A stretch of 64,000 nt of DNA from Candidatus Nitrosacidococcus tergens (GCF_902810445.1 NZ_LR778175.1:310001-374000), one strand, 5' to 3'. Positions 19,105 through 29,736 are shown, numbered from the stretch's first letter. The notes: a model not told the origin generated them from the letters alone. Made by a program: numbers and translations.

Positions 19105-20481
19105 ATGAAACATATTCACATATTAGGAATAGGCGGTACTTTTATGGCAGGGCTTGCGCTTATAGCTCAGGAATCTGGTTTTCATGTGACAGGTTCAGAC
19201 CATAATATCTACCCTCCTATGAGCGATCAATTAACAGCAGCAAGTATTTCAGTTTATGAAGGCTATGATTCTGCACAATTGCAGCCAGTACCTGATTTAA
19301 TTGTCATAGGTAATGCCTTGTCTCGAGGTAATCCTGCAGTAGAGTATGTTTTAGCTCAAAAAATACCTTATACTTCAGGACCTCAATGGCTTGCAGATCA
19401 TATTTTAAAGAACCGATGGGTATTAGCAGTAGCAGGTACTCATGGAAAAACAACTACAAGTAGTCTTCTTGCTTGGATATTAGAATATACCGATCGCAAG
19501 CCTGGATATCTTATTGGGGGAATTTGCAAAAACTTGAATAATTCTGCTCGCTTGGGTCAAAATCCTTATTTTGTGATAGAAGCGGATGAATATGATACTG
19601 CATTTTTTGATAAGCGCTCTAAATTTATCCATTATCGCCCTCAAACACTTATTTTAAATAATTTAGAGTACGATCATGGGGATATTTTTCCGGATTTAAA
19701 AGCAATTCAGCAGCAGGTACATTATTTAATACGTACTGTAGCAAATAATGGCCTAATTATTATGCCTCAAGGTAATTCTTCTTTGAATGAAGTGCTTAAT
19801 ATGGCATGCTGGACTCCTGTTACTTATTTTTCTGCTAATAGAGAAAAACATGGCCTCACTGCTAGCCTTATAAACAATGATGGTAGTAGTTTTGAAGTTT
19901 GGGATAATGATGTTTATCAAGGGCAAGTTAACTGGCAATTATTAGGTCATCATAATGTAAATAATGCACTTGCTGCAATTAGGGCAGCACTTCATATAGG
20001 AATACCTACTCATCAATCTTGTCTGGCACTTGCACGATTTCAAGGAGTAAAACGGCGACTAGAGATATACGGCGAAGTAGGTGGAATTACTCTTTATGAT
20101 GATTTTGCCCATCATCCTACAGCGATTAGAGAAACACTTTACGGGTTACGTGCAAAAGTAGGAAATAATCGATTAATTGTAGTACTTGAGCTTGGTTCTA
20201 ATTCTATGAAACTAGGTATTTATCAAAATAGCTTAGCTTCTGCACTGATACAAGCAGATCAAGTAGTAATTTACCATCCTAAAGACCTTCCTTGGTCTTT
20301 AGATTCAGTAAAGCATGATTTAGAAAGTAAAGAATTGTTGATTGTAAATAGCACTCAAAAAATTATTGACTACTTATTAGTTCAAGCCAGAATTGGGGAT
20401 CATATTGTTATTATGAGTAATCGTGGATTTGATAATCTTCATCAACGATTACTCACTGCATTTAAAGAAAAAAGTGTTTAG
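19105..20481 (+). CDS. mpl: UDP-N-acetylmuramate:L-alanyl-gamma-D-glutamyl-meso-diaminopimelate ligase
   Basis: Murein-recycling ligase that attaches recovered tripeptide to UDP-MurNAc in the cytoplasm, bypassing MurC, MurD and MurE. The 458 residues show the N-terminal HILGIGGTFMAGLALIA Rossmann motif, the Mur-ligase P-loop GTHGKTTT (111-118), EADEYDTAFFDKRSKF, which is typical of Mpl over MurC, the HNVNNALAAI segment and the DDFAHHPTAI motif. Length matches E. coli Mpl (457). Its TAG stop shares one base with the ubiX GTG start. Confidence 0.96.
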   Translation: MKHIHILGIGGTFMAGLALIAQESGFHVTGSDHNIYPPMSDQLTAASISVYEGYDSAQLQPVPDLIVIGNALSRGNPAVEYVLAQKIPYTSGPQWLADHILKNRWVLAVAGTHGKTTTSSLLAWILEYTDRKPGYLIGGICKNLNNSARLGQNPYFVIEADEYDTAFFDKRSKFIHYRPQTLILNNLEYDHGDIFPDLKAIQQQVHYLIRTVANNGLIIMPQGNSSLNEVLNMACWTPVTYFSANREKHGLTASLINNDGSSFEVWDNDVYQGQVNWQLLGHHNVNNALAAIRAALHIGIPTHQSCLALARFQGVKRRLEIYGEVGGITLYDDFAHHPTAIRETLYGLRAKVGNNRLIVVLELGSNSMKLGIYQNSLASALIQADQVVIYHPKDLPWSLDSVKHDLESKELLIVNSTQKIIDYLLVQARIGDHIVIMSNRGFDNLHQRLLTAFKEKSV

Positions 20482-21095
20482 TGTATAGCTCTAACAAGGA
20501 AATTGCTTTAGCAATGACTGGTGCTTCAGGCATCAGTTATGGATTAAGGTTATTAGAGTGTTTACTAAAAGCAAATATTACTGTGCATTTAATGATTTCT
20601 CGTGCAGCTTATACTGTTATTGCTATGGAAACGGATCTACAGTTTCCTTCTCGCTCAAAAGATCTACAAAGATATTTAGCAAATCACTTTTCAGTAGCAC
20701 TAGAATTAATTCGTTGTTATAGCGAAAGCCAATGGACCTCTCCTTTAGCTAGTGGATCCCATTGTGTTCCAACTATGATAATATGCCCTTGTACTGTAGG
20801 TGCTATTTCTGCAATTGCTCGAGGTGCAAATGATAACTTAATTGAGCGATCAGCTGATGTAATGATTAAGGAGCAACGAAAATTAATTCTAGTACCCAGA
20901 GAAACCCCTTTTTCAGCAATTCACTTAGAAAATATGCTCACATTAGCACGATTAGGTACTGTTATCCTTCCAGCAAATCCTGGATTTTACCATCAGCCAC
21001 AACATATTGGAGAATTGGTAGACTACATCGTGGCACGCATCTTAGATCATGCGAAAATTCCTCATCAGCTACTCACCCGCTGGGGAGAGAATTAA
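20481..21095 (+). CDS. ubiX: Flavin prenyltransferase UbiX
   Basis: Makes prenylated FMN, the cofactor of the UbiD decarboxylase in ubiquinone synthesis. The 204 residues carry the FMN-binding MTGASGISYGLRLLE near the start, SSMASGSH-like LASGSHCVPTMIICPCT, the conserved ARGANDNLIERSADV and KEQRKLILVPRETPF. The start GTG overlaps the last base of mpl, so translation is coupled. The ubiB operon begins 2 bases after its stop, on the other strand. ubiD is not in this window. Confidence 0.96.
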   Translation: MYSSNKEIALAMTGASGISYGLRLLECLLKANITVHLMISRAAYTVIAMETDLQFPSRSKDLQRYLANHFSVALELIRCYSESQWTSPLASGSHCVPTMIICPCTVGAISAIARGANDNLIERSADVMIKEQRKLILVPRETPFSAIHLENMLTLARLGTVILPANPGFYHQPQHIGELVDYIVARILDHAKIPHQLLTRWGEN

Positions 21096-21097
21096 TT

Positions 21098-22786
21098 TTA
21101 ATCTATATTTTGTTTTATATTACGTTTTGAGCGCCAAGCAATAGTAATAAATACTAAACCTATACCAGCAAATAACCAACTTAATAAAGGGATCTTCTCC
21201 CACACAATAGGTAAAGCATTATTCACACTATAAATAACTGCTGACCCAAGCAATAGAGCCGCTCCTACTACTGCAGTAGTGACTCTTAAACTCGCTCTAC
21301 GTATTTCCTGATTTAATGCACTAAGATCTTCAGGTGCCAATCGAATACGTAAATGACCTTTACTAGCTTGCTTAATTACCTCATAGGTTAATAGAGGTAT
21401 CTCCGGAAGGGTATTTGCCCACCTTGGCATATTCGTTTTTAATGCACTATAGGCTGCATAGGGGCCTGTTTGCTGATTCATCCACCGTTCTAAAATAGGC
21501 TTTCCTGTTTTCCATAGATCTAAATCTGGATAAAGACTACGACCTAGGCTTTCAATACTGAGCAAAGTTTTTTGTAATAAAACCAGCTGAGGTTGTACTT
21601 CCATGTGAAATCTACGAGCAGTCTGAAATAAGCGTACTAAAAATTGACCAAACGAAATATCTTTTAAAGGTCGATCGAAAATAGGCTCACAAACACTACG
21701 AATTGCAGATTCAAATTCATCTACTCGAGTATTAGATGCTACCCAGCCAGCATCTACGTGAAGTTCAGCTACTCGCCGATAGTCGTGATTAAAGAAGGCA
21801 AGAAAATTTTCAGCTAGATAATGCTGATCTTCTGTTCCCAAAGTTCCCATAATCCCAAAATCGATTGCGATATAGGAAGGATTTTCAGGGTTTTCAGTAG
21901 AAACTAGTATATTTCCTGGATGCATATCTGCATGAAAAAAGCTATGCTGAAATACTTGAGTGAAAAATATTTCAACCCCAGTTTCTGCTAATCGCTGAAA
22001 ATTTATTTCATACCGTTGAAGTTTTTTAATATCTCCAATAGGAATGCCATATACTCGTTCTATTACTAACACATTGGATCGGGTATAGTCCCAATAAATC
22101 GTAGGCACATAAAGGTTAGTCGATCCAGTAAAATTACGCTTCAATTGAGAAGCAGAAGCACCTTCTCGAATCATATCAAGCTCATCATATAAGACTTTTT
22201 CTAACTCTGCGACTACACCACGAGGATGAAGCCGGGGGCCTTCAGACCAGTATTTCTCTGCCAACCCAGCAAGAATATGTAAAAGTTCTATATCACTTTG
22301 AATAATGCGTTTAATTCCCGGTCTTACTACTTTAACAACTACTTTAATGTCACCCTGAAGTACTGCCCCGTAAACTTGAGCAATTGAAGCAGAAGCTAGG
22401 TGTTGACTATCAAAAGATGCAAATACCTTTGAAATAGGTTGCCCATAAGCTGTTTCGATAATTTTTTTAGCTTGATCATAGGGAAAAGGAGCGACTCGAT
22501 CTTGCAGTAAGGAGAGCTCATCAGTAATATCACTAGGCAGTAAATCATAACGAGTAGAGAGTATTTGCCCAAGCTTTACAAAAATAGGACCTAAATCTTC
22601 TAAGGCTCTTCGAATACGTACTCCTCTAGGAGCACTAGAAACTGTTTTACGCCAACGACCAGGAAGAATGTATGCTAGAAAACGTATAGGGCGAAATAGG
22701 TGGGTAGCAAGGATAATTTCATCAAGCCCATGGCGTAATAAAGTCCAATTAATATAAAAGAGGCGAAAAAATTGATACAGTTTCAT
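21098..22786 (-). CDS. ubiB: Ubiquinone biosynthesis regulatory kinase-like protein UbiB
   Basis: Atypical protein-kinase-like ATPase (ABC1/ADCK family) needed for coenzyme Q synthesis. The 562 residues have the KxGQ helix as VKLGQILSTRYDLLP, an ASIAQVYGAVL loop where family members usually have AQVH, catalytic HADMHPGNILV and the metal-site IDFGIMG. Two hydrophobic helices close the protein (about 509-528 and 534-552), the membrane anchor seen in UbiB. The His to Tyr change in the Ala-rich loop is a mild oddity. It overlaps ubiJ by 4 bases and ends the hslV-to-ubiB run. Confidence 0.97.
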   Translation of the reverse strand: MKLYQFFRLFYINWTLLRHGLDEIILATHLFRPIRFLAYILPGRWRKTVSSAPRGVRIRRALEDLGPIFVKLGQILSTRYDLLPSDITDELSLLQDRVAPFPYDQAKKIIETAYGQPISKVFASFDSQHLASASIAQVYGAVLQGDIKVVVKVVRPGIKRIIQSDIELLHILAGLAEKYWSEGPRLHPRGVVAELEKVLYDELDMIREGASASQLKRNFTGSTNLYVPTIYWDYTRSNVLVIERVYGIPIGDIKKLQRYEINFQRLAETGVEIFFTQVFQHSFFHADMHPGNILVSTENPENPSYIAIDFGIMGTLGTEDQHYLAENFLAFFNHDYRRVAELHVDAGWVASNTRVDEFESAIRSVCEPIFDRPLKDISFGQFLVRLFQTARRFHMEVQPQLVLLQKTLLSIESLGRSLYPDLDLWKTGKPILERWMNQQTGPYAAYSALKTNMPRWANTLPEIPLLTYEVIKQASKGHLRIRLAPEDLSALNQEIRRASLRVTTAVVGAALLLGSAVIYSVNNALPIVWEKIPLLSWLFAGIGLVFITIAWRSKRNIKQNID

Positions 22787-23394
22787 AACTGATGCGTTAA
22801 TCGTTGAATTCTAGCTTCTAATCTATTTAACTGAGCACGCAGGTGATCTACCGTATCAAGAAAATGAATAACTTCTCCATGATTGGGTAATAATTGTATT
22901 TCTTCATGTAAATATTCAGTTAGACTTTGGCTTAATGCTTTCACTGTATTACTACCCCAAGATTTAACGTATCGTACGTTACTGCTAATTTGATAAGCTA
23001 GGATGTCCCCTGTGTATTTGGAGAGTATTTCTTCCCAATCTAAGTTAGATTCTTGAACAAACTGCTTAAGCTGCTGGATAAACTCCACATCTCCATGGAT
23101 TTGAATATCACCTGTAAAAAGAATCTTAGGAGATTGAGCATAGGAAACTGCTGTTTTTAAGAAAGCCAAAGTTGTTCCAGATAGAGTAGCTTTTGGTATA
23201 GCTTCTGTGAAGGTACTTAACTCAATATTACTTGCGGTGATTTTAATGAAAATTTCAATTTGGAGATCTGTCAGCTCAACTTTTAGATATTTTCCAGAAA
23301 GATTTATTAACCGCTGATTGTGATTAGGGTGGTATTGTAAAATAGTATTAATAATCGCAGCAATTGGTGCCAATAAAATAGAAGGCGTAGACAC
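22783..23394 (-). CDS. ubiJ: Ubiquinone biosynthesis accessory factor UbiJ
   Basis: Soluble lipid-binding factor of the ubiquinone synthesis complex. The 203 residues have an SCP2-like domain (about 15-110) with KYLKVELTDLQIEIFI and the ATLSGTTLAFLKTA segment, followed by a C-terminal coiled coil (HFLDTVDHLRAQLNRLEARIQRL). Sequence is divergent, as usual in this family, and the call rests mostly on domain order and position between ubiE and ubiB, the same as in E. coli. Confidence 0.9.
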   Translation of the reverse strand: MSTPSILLAPIAAIINTILQYHPNHNQRLINLSGKYLKVELTDLQIEIFIKITASNIELSTFTEAIPKATLSGTTLAFLKTAVSYAQSPKILFTGDIQIHGDVEFIQQLKQFVQESNLDWEEILSKYTGDILAYQISSNVRYVKSWGSNTVKALSQSLTEYLHEEIQLLPNHGEVIHFLDTVDHLRAQLNRLEARIQRLTHQL

Positions 23395-23415
23395 AATTAT
23401 ATCCCTTGGATAATA

Positions 23416-24162
23416 TTAATATTTATAACCTTTATGAAGCGCTACGATACCTTGACTTAGATTATAGAATGTACAATGATCAAAGCCTGCAGAATGGATC
23501 AATTCCTTTAATGTATTTTGATCAGGGTGTTTACGAATAGATTCCACTAAATAGCGATAGCTGTCTGCATCCCCAGTAATTAATTTGCCAAGCTGAGGAA
23601 GTATCCAGAAAGAATATTTATCATAAATTGGAGTCACCCATGGCATAGGTTTTGAAAATTCTAAAATTAATAATTGCCCTCCCGGCTTTAATACTCGATA
23701 CATAGATTGTAGAGCTGCCAGCTTATTTGTTACATTGCGTAACCCAAATGCTATAGTAATCCGGTCAAAATAATTATTAGGGAATGGTAACGCTTCAGCA
23801 TTAGCCTGTGTATAGCTTAAATTTCCGATTTTGCCTAAATTAATTAATCGTTTTCGACCATTTGTAAGCATGCTAGAGTTAATATCAGTGAGGAAAATAT
23901 GCCCACTCTTACCTAACCGATCAGAAAATAATTTTGCAATATCTCCAGTACCACTTGCTACATCCAATATCTGCATTCCTGGGCGGATATTACTTAATTC
24001 AATAGCAAAATGCTTCCAAAACCGATGAATACCCAGAGACATAAGGTCATTCATTACATCATAGCGATTAGCAACTGAATGAAAAACTTCAGCTACTCGA
24101 CGAGCTTTCTCCTCTATAGCTATTTCTTGAAAGCCAAAATGAGTGGTTTGTTTTTGATCCAT
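23416..24162 (-). CDS. ubiE: Ubiquinone/menaquinone C-methyltransferase UbiE
   Basis: AdoMet-dependent C-methylation step in ubiquinone synthesis. The 248 residues start with an N-terminal cap ([24 protein letters not shown]), then the AdoMet motif [15 protein letters not shown] near 72-86, [13 protein letters not shown] and LLILEFSKP, which are family signatures. Length is usual (251 in E. coli). It begins within the last base of the DUF971 gene, so the two are coupled. The same order, with ubiJ and ubiB downstream, is seen in many gammaproteobacteria. Confidence 0.97.
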   Translation of the reverse strand: MDQKQTTHFGFQEIAIEEKARRVAEVFHSVANRYDVMNDLMSLGIHRFWKHFAIELSNIRPGMQILDVASGTGDIAKLFSDRLGKSGHIFLTDINSSMLTNGRKRLINLGKIGNLSYTQANAEALPFPNNYFDRITIAFGLRNVTNKLAALQSMYRVLKPGGQLLILEFSKPMPWVTPIYDKYSFWILPQLGKLITGDADSYRYLVESIRKHPDQNTLKELIHSAGFDHCTFYNLSQGIVALHKGYKY

Positions 24163-24563
24163 TACTTCTCTTGTCTATCAGTAATTGTTTTAGTATTGGA
24201 TTCTCTACGTGTATAACCTACTTGTTGCAATCGATTTAAATAATCTTGCCACAATTGCTCCTGTTTTTCTCCAAGTTCATATAAGTACTTCCAGGAATAG
24301 AGTCCAGTACTATGCCCATCGCTGAAATATAATCTAATCGCATAGTTTCCAACCGATTCGATATTTTTAATCGTTACTGATTCTTTTCCAATAAGTAATA
24401 CTCTTTGTTCATTACCATGACCTTGCACTTCTGCTGAAGGAGAATATACTCTTAGGAATTCACATGGCAATAAATACCTAGTTCTATCATTAAATTCAAG
24501 CTCAAGAGTACAGGAAGTACGATGTAATCTGATGATAGTAGGAATTGATTGGGAAATTGTCAT
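24162..24563 (-). CDS. DUF971 domain protein (gamma-butyrobetaine hydroxylase-like N-terminal domain)
   Basis: The 133 residues hold one small beta-rich domain: [24 protein letters not shown], then [32 protein letters not shown], typical of DUF971. This domain also occurs at the front of gamma-butyrobetaine hydroxylase and in iron-sulfur related proteins, but its role alone is unknown. Adjacent genes hslU and ubiE make a common neighbourhood for this family in Proteobacteria. It follows hslU by 18 bases. Confidence 0.9.
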   Translation of the reverse strand: MTISQSIPTIIRLHRTSCTLELEFNDRTRYLLPCEFLRVYSPSAEVQGHGNEQRVLLIGKESVTIKNIESVGNYAIRLYFSDGHSTGLYSWKYLYELGEKQEQLWQDYLNRLQQVGYTRRESNTKTITDRQEK

Positions 24564-24581
24564 AGACTAGAAATAAGATTT

Positions 24582-25907
24582 CTATAGAATATAGCGAGAT
24601 AAATCTTCGTCTTTTACTAAATCTCCAAGCTGGCTGTTTACATAATGGGAATCAATAATTATTTCCTTGGTTACGCAATCCTCAGCTTCAAAAGAGAGGC
24701 TTTCTAATAGACGCTCCATAATAGTATGGAGGCGTCGAGCACCAATATTCTCAGTACGCTCATTGATATGCCAAGCCATATGGGCAATCCGTTCAATCCC
24801 ATCTTTAGAAAAAGTTAAAGAAATACCTTCAGTTTTTAGCAATGCGATGTACTGCTCAGTAAGAGAGGCCCTTGGCTCAGTTAAAATACGAATGAAATCA
24901 TCAATGGTAAGTGCATTTAATTCTACCCGTATAGGTAACCGTCCTTGTATTTCCGGAATAAGATCTGAAGGCTTAGCAAGATGGAAAGCACCAGAGGCGA
25001 TAAATAAAATATAATCAGTTTTAACTATGCCATATTTTGTAGAAACTGAACTTCCCTCGATTAAAGGTAGTAAATCTCGTTGCACTCCCTCTCTTGAGAC
25101 ATCAGTGCCTGAAAATTCAGAACGCTTTGCAATTTTATCAATTTCATCCAAGAACACGATTCCATCTTGCTCTACGCTTTTTATTGCACGCACTTTTAAG
25201 TCTTCATCATTGACTAATTTCCCAGCCTCTTCTTCAGTTAATAACTTAAGGGCTTCTTTTACCCTTAGTTTCTTCTTTTTAGTACGAGAACCATTTAAAT
25301 TTTGAAATAAACTTTGAAGCTGGCTTGTCATTTCTTCCATGCCAGGGGGAGCCATGATTTCAACTCCCATAGATGTGATAGGCAAATCGATTTCTATTTC
25401 TTTTTCATCCAACTTTCCTTCTCTGAGCATTTTACGAAATTTCTGCCGAGTATTTGACTCTTCTTCTCTTGATTCTGAAAGTGCAGTTCTTGGGGCTGGA
25501 AGTAAGGCATCAAGTACTTTCTCTTCAGCAGTATCTTGAGCGCGATAGTATACTTTAGAAATTTCCTGCTCACGAAGTATTTTAATAGCGATATCTACTA
25601 AATCTCGAATAATCGAGTCTACATCTCGCCCTACATAACCTACCTCTGTAAATTTAGTAGCTTCAACCTTAATAAAAGGTGCATTAGCAAGTTTTGCTAA
25701 GCGGCGTGCTATCTCTGTTTTTCCTATGCCAGTAGAGCCGATCATAAGAATATTTTTGGGAGTAATCTCACTACGAAGATCTTCTGTGACTTGCTGTCTG
25801 CGCCATCGATTACGAAGTGCAATAGCCACTGCACGCTTTGCTGCTGCTTGCCCAATAATATGTTTATCTAATTCCTGAACAATTTGACGTGGAGTAAGTT
25901 CAAACAT
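24582..25907 (-). CDS. hslU: ATP-dependent protease ATPase subunit HslU
   Basis: AAA+ unfoldase that feeds proteins to HslV. The 441 residues show Walker [10 protein letters not shown] (57-65), the pore motif GYVGRDV, Walker [13 protein letters not shown] and sensor residues in [17 protein letters not shown] variable I-domain spans about 110-240. The C-terminal RYIL resembles the conserved tail that docks into HslV. It lies 15 bases after hslV, as in other bacteria. Confidence 0.98.
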   Translation of the reverse strand: MFELTPRQIVQELDKHIIGQAAAKRAVAIALRNRWRRQQVTEDLRSEITPKNILMIGSTGIGKTEIARRLAKLANAPFIKVEATKFTEVGYVGRDVDSIIRDLVDIAIKILREQEISKVYYRAQDTAEEKVLDALLPAPRTALSESREEESNTRQKFRKMLREGKLDEKEIEIDLPITSMGVEIMAPPGMEEMTSQLQSLFQNLNGSRTKKKKLRVKEALKLLTEEEAGKLVNDEDLKVRAIKSVEQDGIVFLDEIDKIAKRSEFSGTDVSREGVQRDLLPLIEGSSVSTKYGIVKTDYILFIASGAFHLAKPSDLIPEIQGRLPIRVELNALTIDDFIRILTEPRASLTEQYIALLKTEGISLTFSKDGIERIAHMAWHINERTENIGARRLHTIMERLLESLSFEAEDCVTKEIIIDSHYVNSQLGDLVKDEDLSRYIL

Positions 25908-25922
25908 AAATGATATGAGTGA

Positions 25923-26462
25923 TCAGTTTGAAAGTTCTTCAATGGTTAAGTAAGTATTGGTATAAATACAAATATTAGCCGCAATTGTCATAGCTTTTTC
26001 AACAATTGTCCGTGCATTAAAATCAGTATTTTCTAGTAAAGCTCGTGCTGCAGATTGTGCATAAGGCCCACCTGATCCAATGGCAATAAGATCATCTTCA
26101 GGTTCAATTACATCCCCATTACCTGAAATAATATAAGATGTTTGGCAGTCAGCGATAGCAAGTAGTGCTTCAAGCCGCCTTAAAGATCGATCAGAACGCC
26201 AATCTTTAGCTAGCTCTACTGCTGCACGAACTAAATTACCTTGGTATTTTTCCAATTTAGCTTCAAATCGTTCAAACAGTGTAAATGCATCAGCAGTACC
26301 TCCAGCAAACCCGGCGATCACCTGATTATGATATAAACGTCGTACTTTACGGGCATTTCCTTTCATGATGATAGTGTTCATACTCACCTGCCCATCACCA
26401 CCAATCACGACTCGTCCTTGACGCCTTACCAAAAGGATGGTTGTGCCATGAAAATATTCCAA
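25923..26462 (-). CDS. hslV: ATP-dependent protease peptidase subunit HslV
   Basis: Proteasome-like threonine peptidase, two stacked six-membered rings. The 179 residues begin [14 protein letters not shown]; after removal of six residues the catalytic Thr is exposed, as expected. [10 protein letters not shown] and [22 protein letters not shown] are family signatures. The start codon is TTG at 26462, supported by AGGAG 9 bases upstream and by the match of the N-terminus to the family. No sigma-32 promoter is evident right upstream, where galE ends 52 bases away. Confidence 0.97.
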   Translation of the reverse strand: MEYFHGTTILLVRRQGRVVIGGDGQVSMNTIIMKGNARKVRRLYHNQVIAGFAGGTADAFTLFERFEAKLEKYQGNLVRAAVELAKDWRSDRSLRRLEALLAIADCQTSYIISGNGDVIEPEDDLIAIGSGGPYAQSAARALLENTDFNARTIVEKAMTIAANICIYTNTYLTIEELSN

Positions 26463-26514
26463 ATGTGTATACTCCTAAATTACATAATAGGTAGTAGTGT
26501 AACAGAGTACTAAG

Positions 26515-27507
26515 CTAATGATCTTTAAGTAAAAGTTTTCGCTCCCAGTCTAGGGATGTTTTTACGATAAAATCTAAATTGTCACATTGGGGTACCCATT
26601 TCAAAGTATCTCTTATCTTATCAGCTATAGCAATAAGCTGAGGAGGATCTCCGGGTCGGCGAGGGGATTCAATAATTTTTATTGGTTTCCCATATACCCT
26701 TTGTACAGAATCAAGTACTTCACGCACACTATAGCCATGACCATAACCACAATTAAGGATAATTGATTGTCCTCCTGATCTTAAATAATCTAGGGCAAGT
26801 AAATGAGCTTTAGCTAAGTCTTCCACATGGATGTAGTCTCGAATACCCGTACCATCTAGGGTTGAATAATCTACCCCAAAAATATGAATATTTTCCCTTT
26901 TGCCCACTGCTACTTCACAGGCTGCTTTAATTAATAGGGTGGCATTCTGAGTAGATTGACCAATGCGACCTTTAGGATCAGAACCCGCTACATTAAAATA
27001 GCGTAGAATAACATAGTTAAGATGAGTTGCTTGAGATAAATCCCGCAGCATCCATTCACTCATAAGCTTGGAAGAGCCATAAGGATTTATAGGATTTGTT
27101 GGTGTATCTTCCGTAACAGTTGGTGTAGGTGGGATACCATAAGTTGCTGCCGTAGATGAGAATACAAAATTTTTCACACCTTCTTCAACGCAGCACTCTA
27201 AAAAGTTTCGTGTAGCACAAGTGTTATTAGCATAGTATTTAAGAGGATTGGAAACAGATTCTGGTACAATAGTGTGGGCTGCAAAATGCAGCACCGTATT
27301 GATCGAGTACTCTTTAAGGATATTTTTCACTAAGTACTTATCTTTAACATCTCCAATAATCAGTTTGGCACCAATTACTGCATCTGCAAAACCTGTTGAA
27401 AGGTTATCGAGAACAACTACAGTAGGGTGTGCTTCTGCTAATTGCAGCACAACATGACTACCAATATATCCCGCACCTCCAGTGACTAATATTCCTTTTT
27501 TTTCCAT
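26515..27507 (-). CDS. galE: UDP-glucose 4-epimerase GalE
   Basis: Interconverts UDP-glucose and UDP-galactose, supplying sugars for lipopolysaccharide and exopolysaccharide. The 330 residues have the NAD-binding VTGGAGYIGSHVV near 8-20, the catalytic Ser in FSSTAATYG and the YxxxK motif YGSSKLMSEWML, plus the ILRYFNVAGSDP signature. It heads the minus-strand run; hslV starts 52 bases downstream. The 125 bases before its start are shared with the promoter of the tRNA-Tyr operon. Confidence 0.96.
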   Translation of the reverse strand: MEKKGILVTGGAGYIGSHVVLQLAEAHPTVVVLDNLSTGFADAVIGAKLIIGDVKDKYLVKNILKEYSINTVLHFAAHTIVPESVSNPLKYYANNTCATRNFLECCVEEGVKNFVFSSTAATYGIPPTPTVTEDTPTNPINPYGSSKLMSEWMLRDLSQATHLNYVILRYFNVAGSDPKGRIGQSTQNATLLIKAACEVAVGKRENIHIFGVDYSTLDGTGIRDYIHVEDLAKAHLLALDYLRSGGQSIILNCGYGHGYSVREVLDSVQRVYGKPIKIIESPRRPGDPPQLIAIADKIRDTLKWVPQCDNLDFIVKTSLDWERKLLLKDH

Positions 27508-27588
27508 AAAATTTATAAAATATGAGTTGGTATATGGCTAACTATAAAGTTTAAATAGCGGTTATTTAAATTAATTGAATTATTTATA

Positions 27589-27617
27589 TTGACATTCTAG
27601 CTTAAAAAAAAGAAAAT
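27589..27617 (+). promoter_or_regulatory. Probable sigma-70 promoter of the tRNA-tufB operon
   Basis: A perfect -35 TTGACA lies at 27589-27594. With a 17-base spacer the -10 would be GAAAAT (27612-27617), four of six to consensus, placing a start some 8 bases before tRNA-Tyr. A better TTATAA follows but at too long a spacing. The position directly ahead of the tRNA cluster supports it. Confidence 0.5.
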
Positions 27618-27632
27618 TATAAGTTTGCATCG

Positions 27633-27717
27633 GGAGGGGTTCCCGAGTGGCCAAAGGGATCAGACTGTAAATCTGACGGCTCCGCCTTCGGAGGTTCGAA
27701 TCCTCCCCCCTCCACCA
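27633..27717 (+). tRNA. tRNA-Tyr (GTA)
   Basis: Class II tRNA of 85 bases. The acceptor stem GGAGGGG (27633-27639) pairs with CCCCTCC (27707-27713); discriminator A and an encoded CCA end at 27717. The anticodon loop CTGTAAA gives GTA at 27667-27669. A long variable arm (ggctccgccttc region) and the T arm GGAGG/CCTCC are clear. First of three tRNAs before tufB, as in the E. coli tRNA-tufB operon. Confidence 0.98.
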
Positions 27718-27736
27718 TGTTTATAATGCTAAAATA

Positions 27737-27810
27737 GCGGGCGTAGTTCAGTGGTAGAACCTCAGCCTTCCAAGCTGATGATGTGGGTTCGATTCCCATC
27801 GCCCGCTCCA
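27737..27810 (+). tRNA. tRNA-Gly (TCC)
   Basis: Class I tRNA of 74 bases with encoded CCA. The acceptor GCGGGCG (27737-27743) pairs with CGCCCGC (27800-27806). Anticodon TCC at 27769-27771 in loop CTTCCAA. It starts 19 bases after tRNA-Tyr. Confidence 0.98.
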
Positions 27811-27880
27811 AAGCTACCTTAAATGTAATATATTTAATCTTAAGGTTAGTTTTGAAGTTACTGGGTAATGATAGGCATTT

Positions 27881-27956
<76 letters not shown>

Positions 27957-28002
27957 GAATTAGAATAGTTTATGTTTATCTAGGTGTTTTAGGAATTTTA
28001 TT

Positions 28003-29193
28003 ATGTCCAAGGCGAAATTTGAAAGAAAGAAGCCCCATGTAAATGTAGGGACGATTGGTCACGTAGATCACGGGAAGACCACATTGACGGCGGCATTGAC
28101 AAAGACCCTCTCGGCGAAATACGGAGGGGAAGCTAAAGCTTACGATCAAATTGACAATGCTCCGGAAGAAAGGGAGCGTGGGATCACTATTGCTACTTCC
28201 CATGTAGAATATGAAAGTCAAGCTCGTCATTATGCACACGTAGATTGCCCTGGACATGCGGATTATGTCAAGAATATGATTACAGGAGCGGCTCAAATGG
28301 ATGGAGCTATTCTTGTTGTATCGGCGGCAGATGGTCCAATGCCACAAACTAGAGAACATATTTTACTTGCTCGTCAAGTAGGTGTACCTAACATTATGGT
28401 TTTTCTAAATAAAGCGGATATGGTAGATGATCCGGAGCTATTAGAATTAGTAGAAATGGAGGTTAGGGAGCTTCTTGATAGCTATCAGTTTCCAGGAGAT
28501 GAAATTCCTATTGTAGTAGGTAGTGCTTTAAAGGCCCTAGAAGGGGATGAAAGTGATATAGGCATGCCTGCTATTGTAAAACTAGTAGAGGCGATGGATT
28601 CTTATTTCCCAGAGCCACAAAGAGCAATAGATCAACCTTTCTTAATGCCTATAGAGGATGTATTTTCAATTTCAGGTCGTGGTACTGTTGTGACAGGTCG
28701 GGCTGAGCGAGGGATTGTAAAAGTAGGCGATGAAATAGAAATTGTAGGGATAAAAGCAACGCAGAAGACCACCTGTACAGGGGTTGAGATGTTTCGTAAG
28801 CTGCTAGATGAAGGCAGGGCAGGAGATAATGTAGGTATACTGCTTCGTGGAACGAAGAGAGAAGATGTGGAGCGTGGGCAAGTTTTAGCAAAGCCTGGAA
28901 CGATTACGCCACACACTAGGTTTCAAGCAGAAGTATATATTCTTTCAAAAGAGGAAGGGGGGCGTCATACACCGTTTTTCACGGGATATCGACCTCAGTT
29001 TTATTTTAGAACTACAGATGTAACGGGGTCAGTTGATTTAGCAGAAGGGGTGGAGATGGTAATGCCTGGAGATAATATTCAGGTTACGGTCAGCTTAATT
29101 GCACCTATTGCTATGGAAGAGGGGTTACGTTTTGCTGTTAGAGAGGGTGGTCGTACCGTGGGTGCAGGTGTGGTCAGTAAAATTATTGAGTAA
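28003..29193 (+). CDS. tufB: Elongation factor Tu, copy 1 (tRNA-linked)
   Basis: GTPase that delivers aminoacyl-tRNA to the ribosome. The 396 residues have P-loop GHVDHGKT, effector loop [24 protein letters not shown] and [12 protein letters not shown]; domains 2 and 3 complete the protein. The start is ATG at 28003 with AGGAA ahead. By direct comparison with the copy at 44265 I find only the start codon (ATG here, GTG there) and one silent base (C at 28773, T at 45035) different. Flanks diverge at once on both sides, so the shared block is exactly the gene. Confidence 0.99.
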   Translation: MSKAKFERKKPHVNVGTIGHVDHGKTTLTAALTKTLSAKYGGEAKAYDQIDNAPEERERGITIATSHVEYESQARHYAHVDCPGHADYVKNMITGAAQMDGAILVVSAADGPMPQTREHILLARQVGVPNIMVFLNKADMVDDPELLELVEMEVRELLDSYQFPGDEIPIVVGSALKALEGDESDIGMPAIVKLVEAMDSYFPEPQRAIDQPFLMPIEDVFSISGRGTVVTGRAERGIVKVGDEIEIVGIKATQKTTCTGVEMFRKLLDEGRAGDNVGILLRGTKREDVERGQVLAKPGTITPHTRFQAEVYILSKEEGGRHTPFFTGYRPQFYFRTTDVTGSVDLAEGVEMVMPGDNIQVTVSLIAPIAMEEGLRFAVREGGRTVGAGVVSKIIE

Positions 29194-29217
29194 ATTTATA
29201 TCAAATTTTAAATATAT

Positions 29218-29293
<76 letters not shown>

Positions 29294-29387
29294 TAGTCTT
29301 AGTTTAAGATTATTGCTAATTAAACACTGGCGTGATTTTAATATTATTAGTAGAATGGTGCCTTTAATTTGTATTCTGTGAGTATTC

Positions 29388-29735
29388 ATGACTGATACTG
29401 CTAAATTTATATTTGCGTTTCTATTACTAACCCTAACTATAGGGATGTTCTATTATTTTAGCAATCAGCCTATTTCTCTACGTATAGTAATATTGCTTAT
29501 TGGTTTTATCGCATCCTTAGTGGCAGTAGTAAACACGGATCGTGGGCAATCAGTGGTAGGGATTATGCGGGACACCCAAATAGAATTCCGTAAAATTGTT
29601 TGGCCCGGGAGGCAAGAGACAACTCAGACCACTTTGATTGTGCTACTCATGGTAATTACTGTAGCAAGCATACTGTGGTTATTCGATTCATTACTTATGT
29701 GGGCTGTTCGATTATTAACTGGGCAGGGAGCATAG
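29388..29735 (+). CDS. secE: Protein translocase subunit SecE
   Basis: Essential SecYEG subunit that clamps SecY in the inner membrane. The 115 residues hold three hydrophobic helices (about 5-21, 27-44, 81-102) and the conserved amphipathic segment [23 protein letters not shown] between the second and third. The three-helix form is typical of gammaproteobacteria. nusG begins one base after its stop. A weak promoter-like pair (TTGCTA at 29313, TTTAAT at 29337) lies between tRNA-Trp and this gene. Confidence 0.97.
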   Translation: MTDTAKFIFAFLLLTLTIGMFYYFSNQPISLRIVILLIGFIASLVAVVNTDRGQSVVGIMRDTQIEFRKIVWPGRQETTQTTLIVLLMVITVASILWLFDSLLMWAVRLLTGQGA

Positions 29736-29736
29736 T

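Noticed and set aside
24667..25539. Plus-strand frames inside hslU
   Set aside because: They are antisense shadows of a conserved gene with no ribosome site or recognisable domain.
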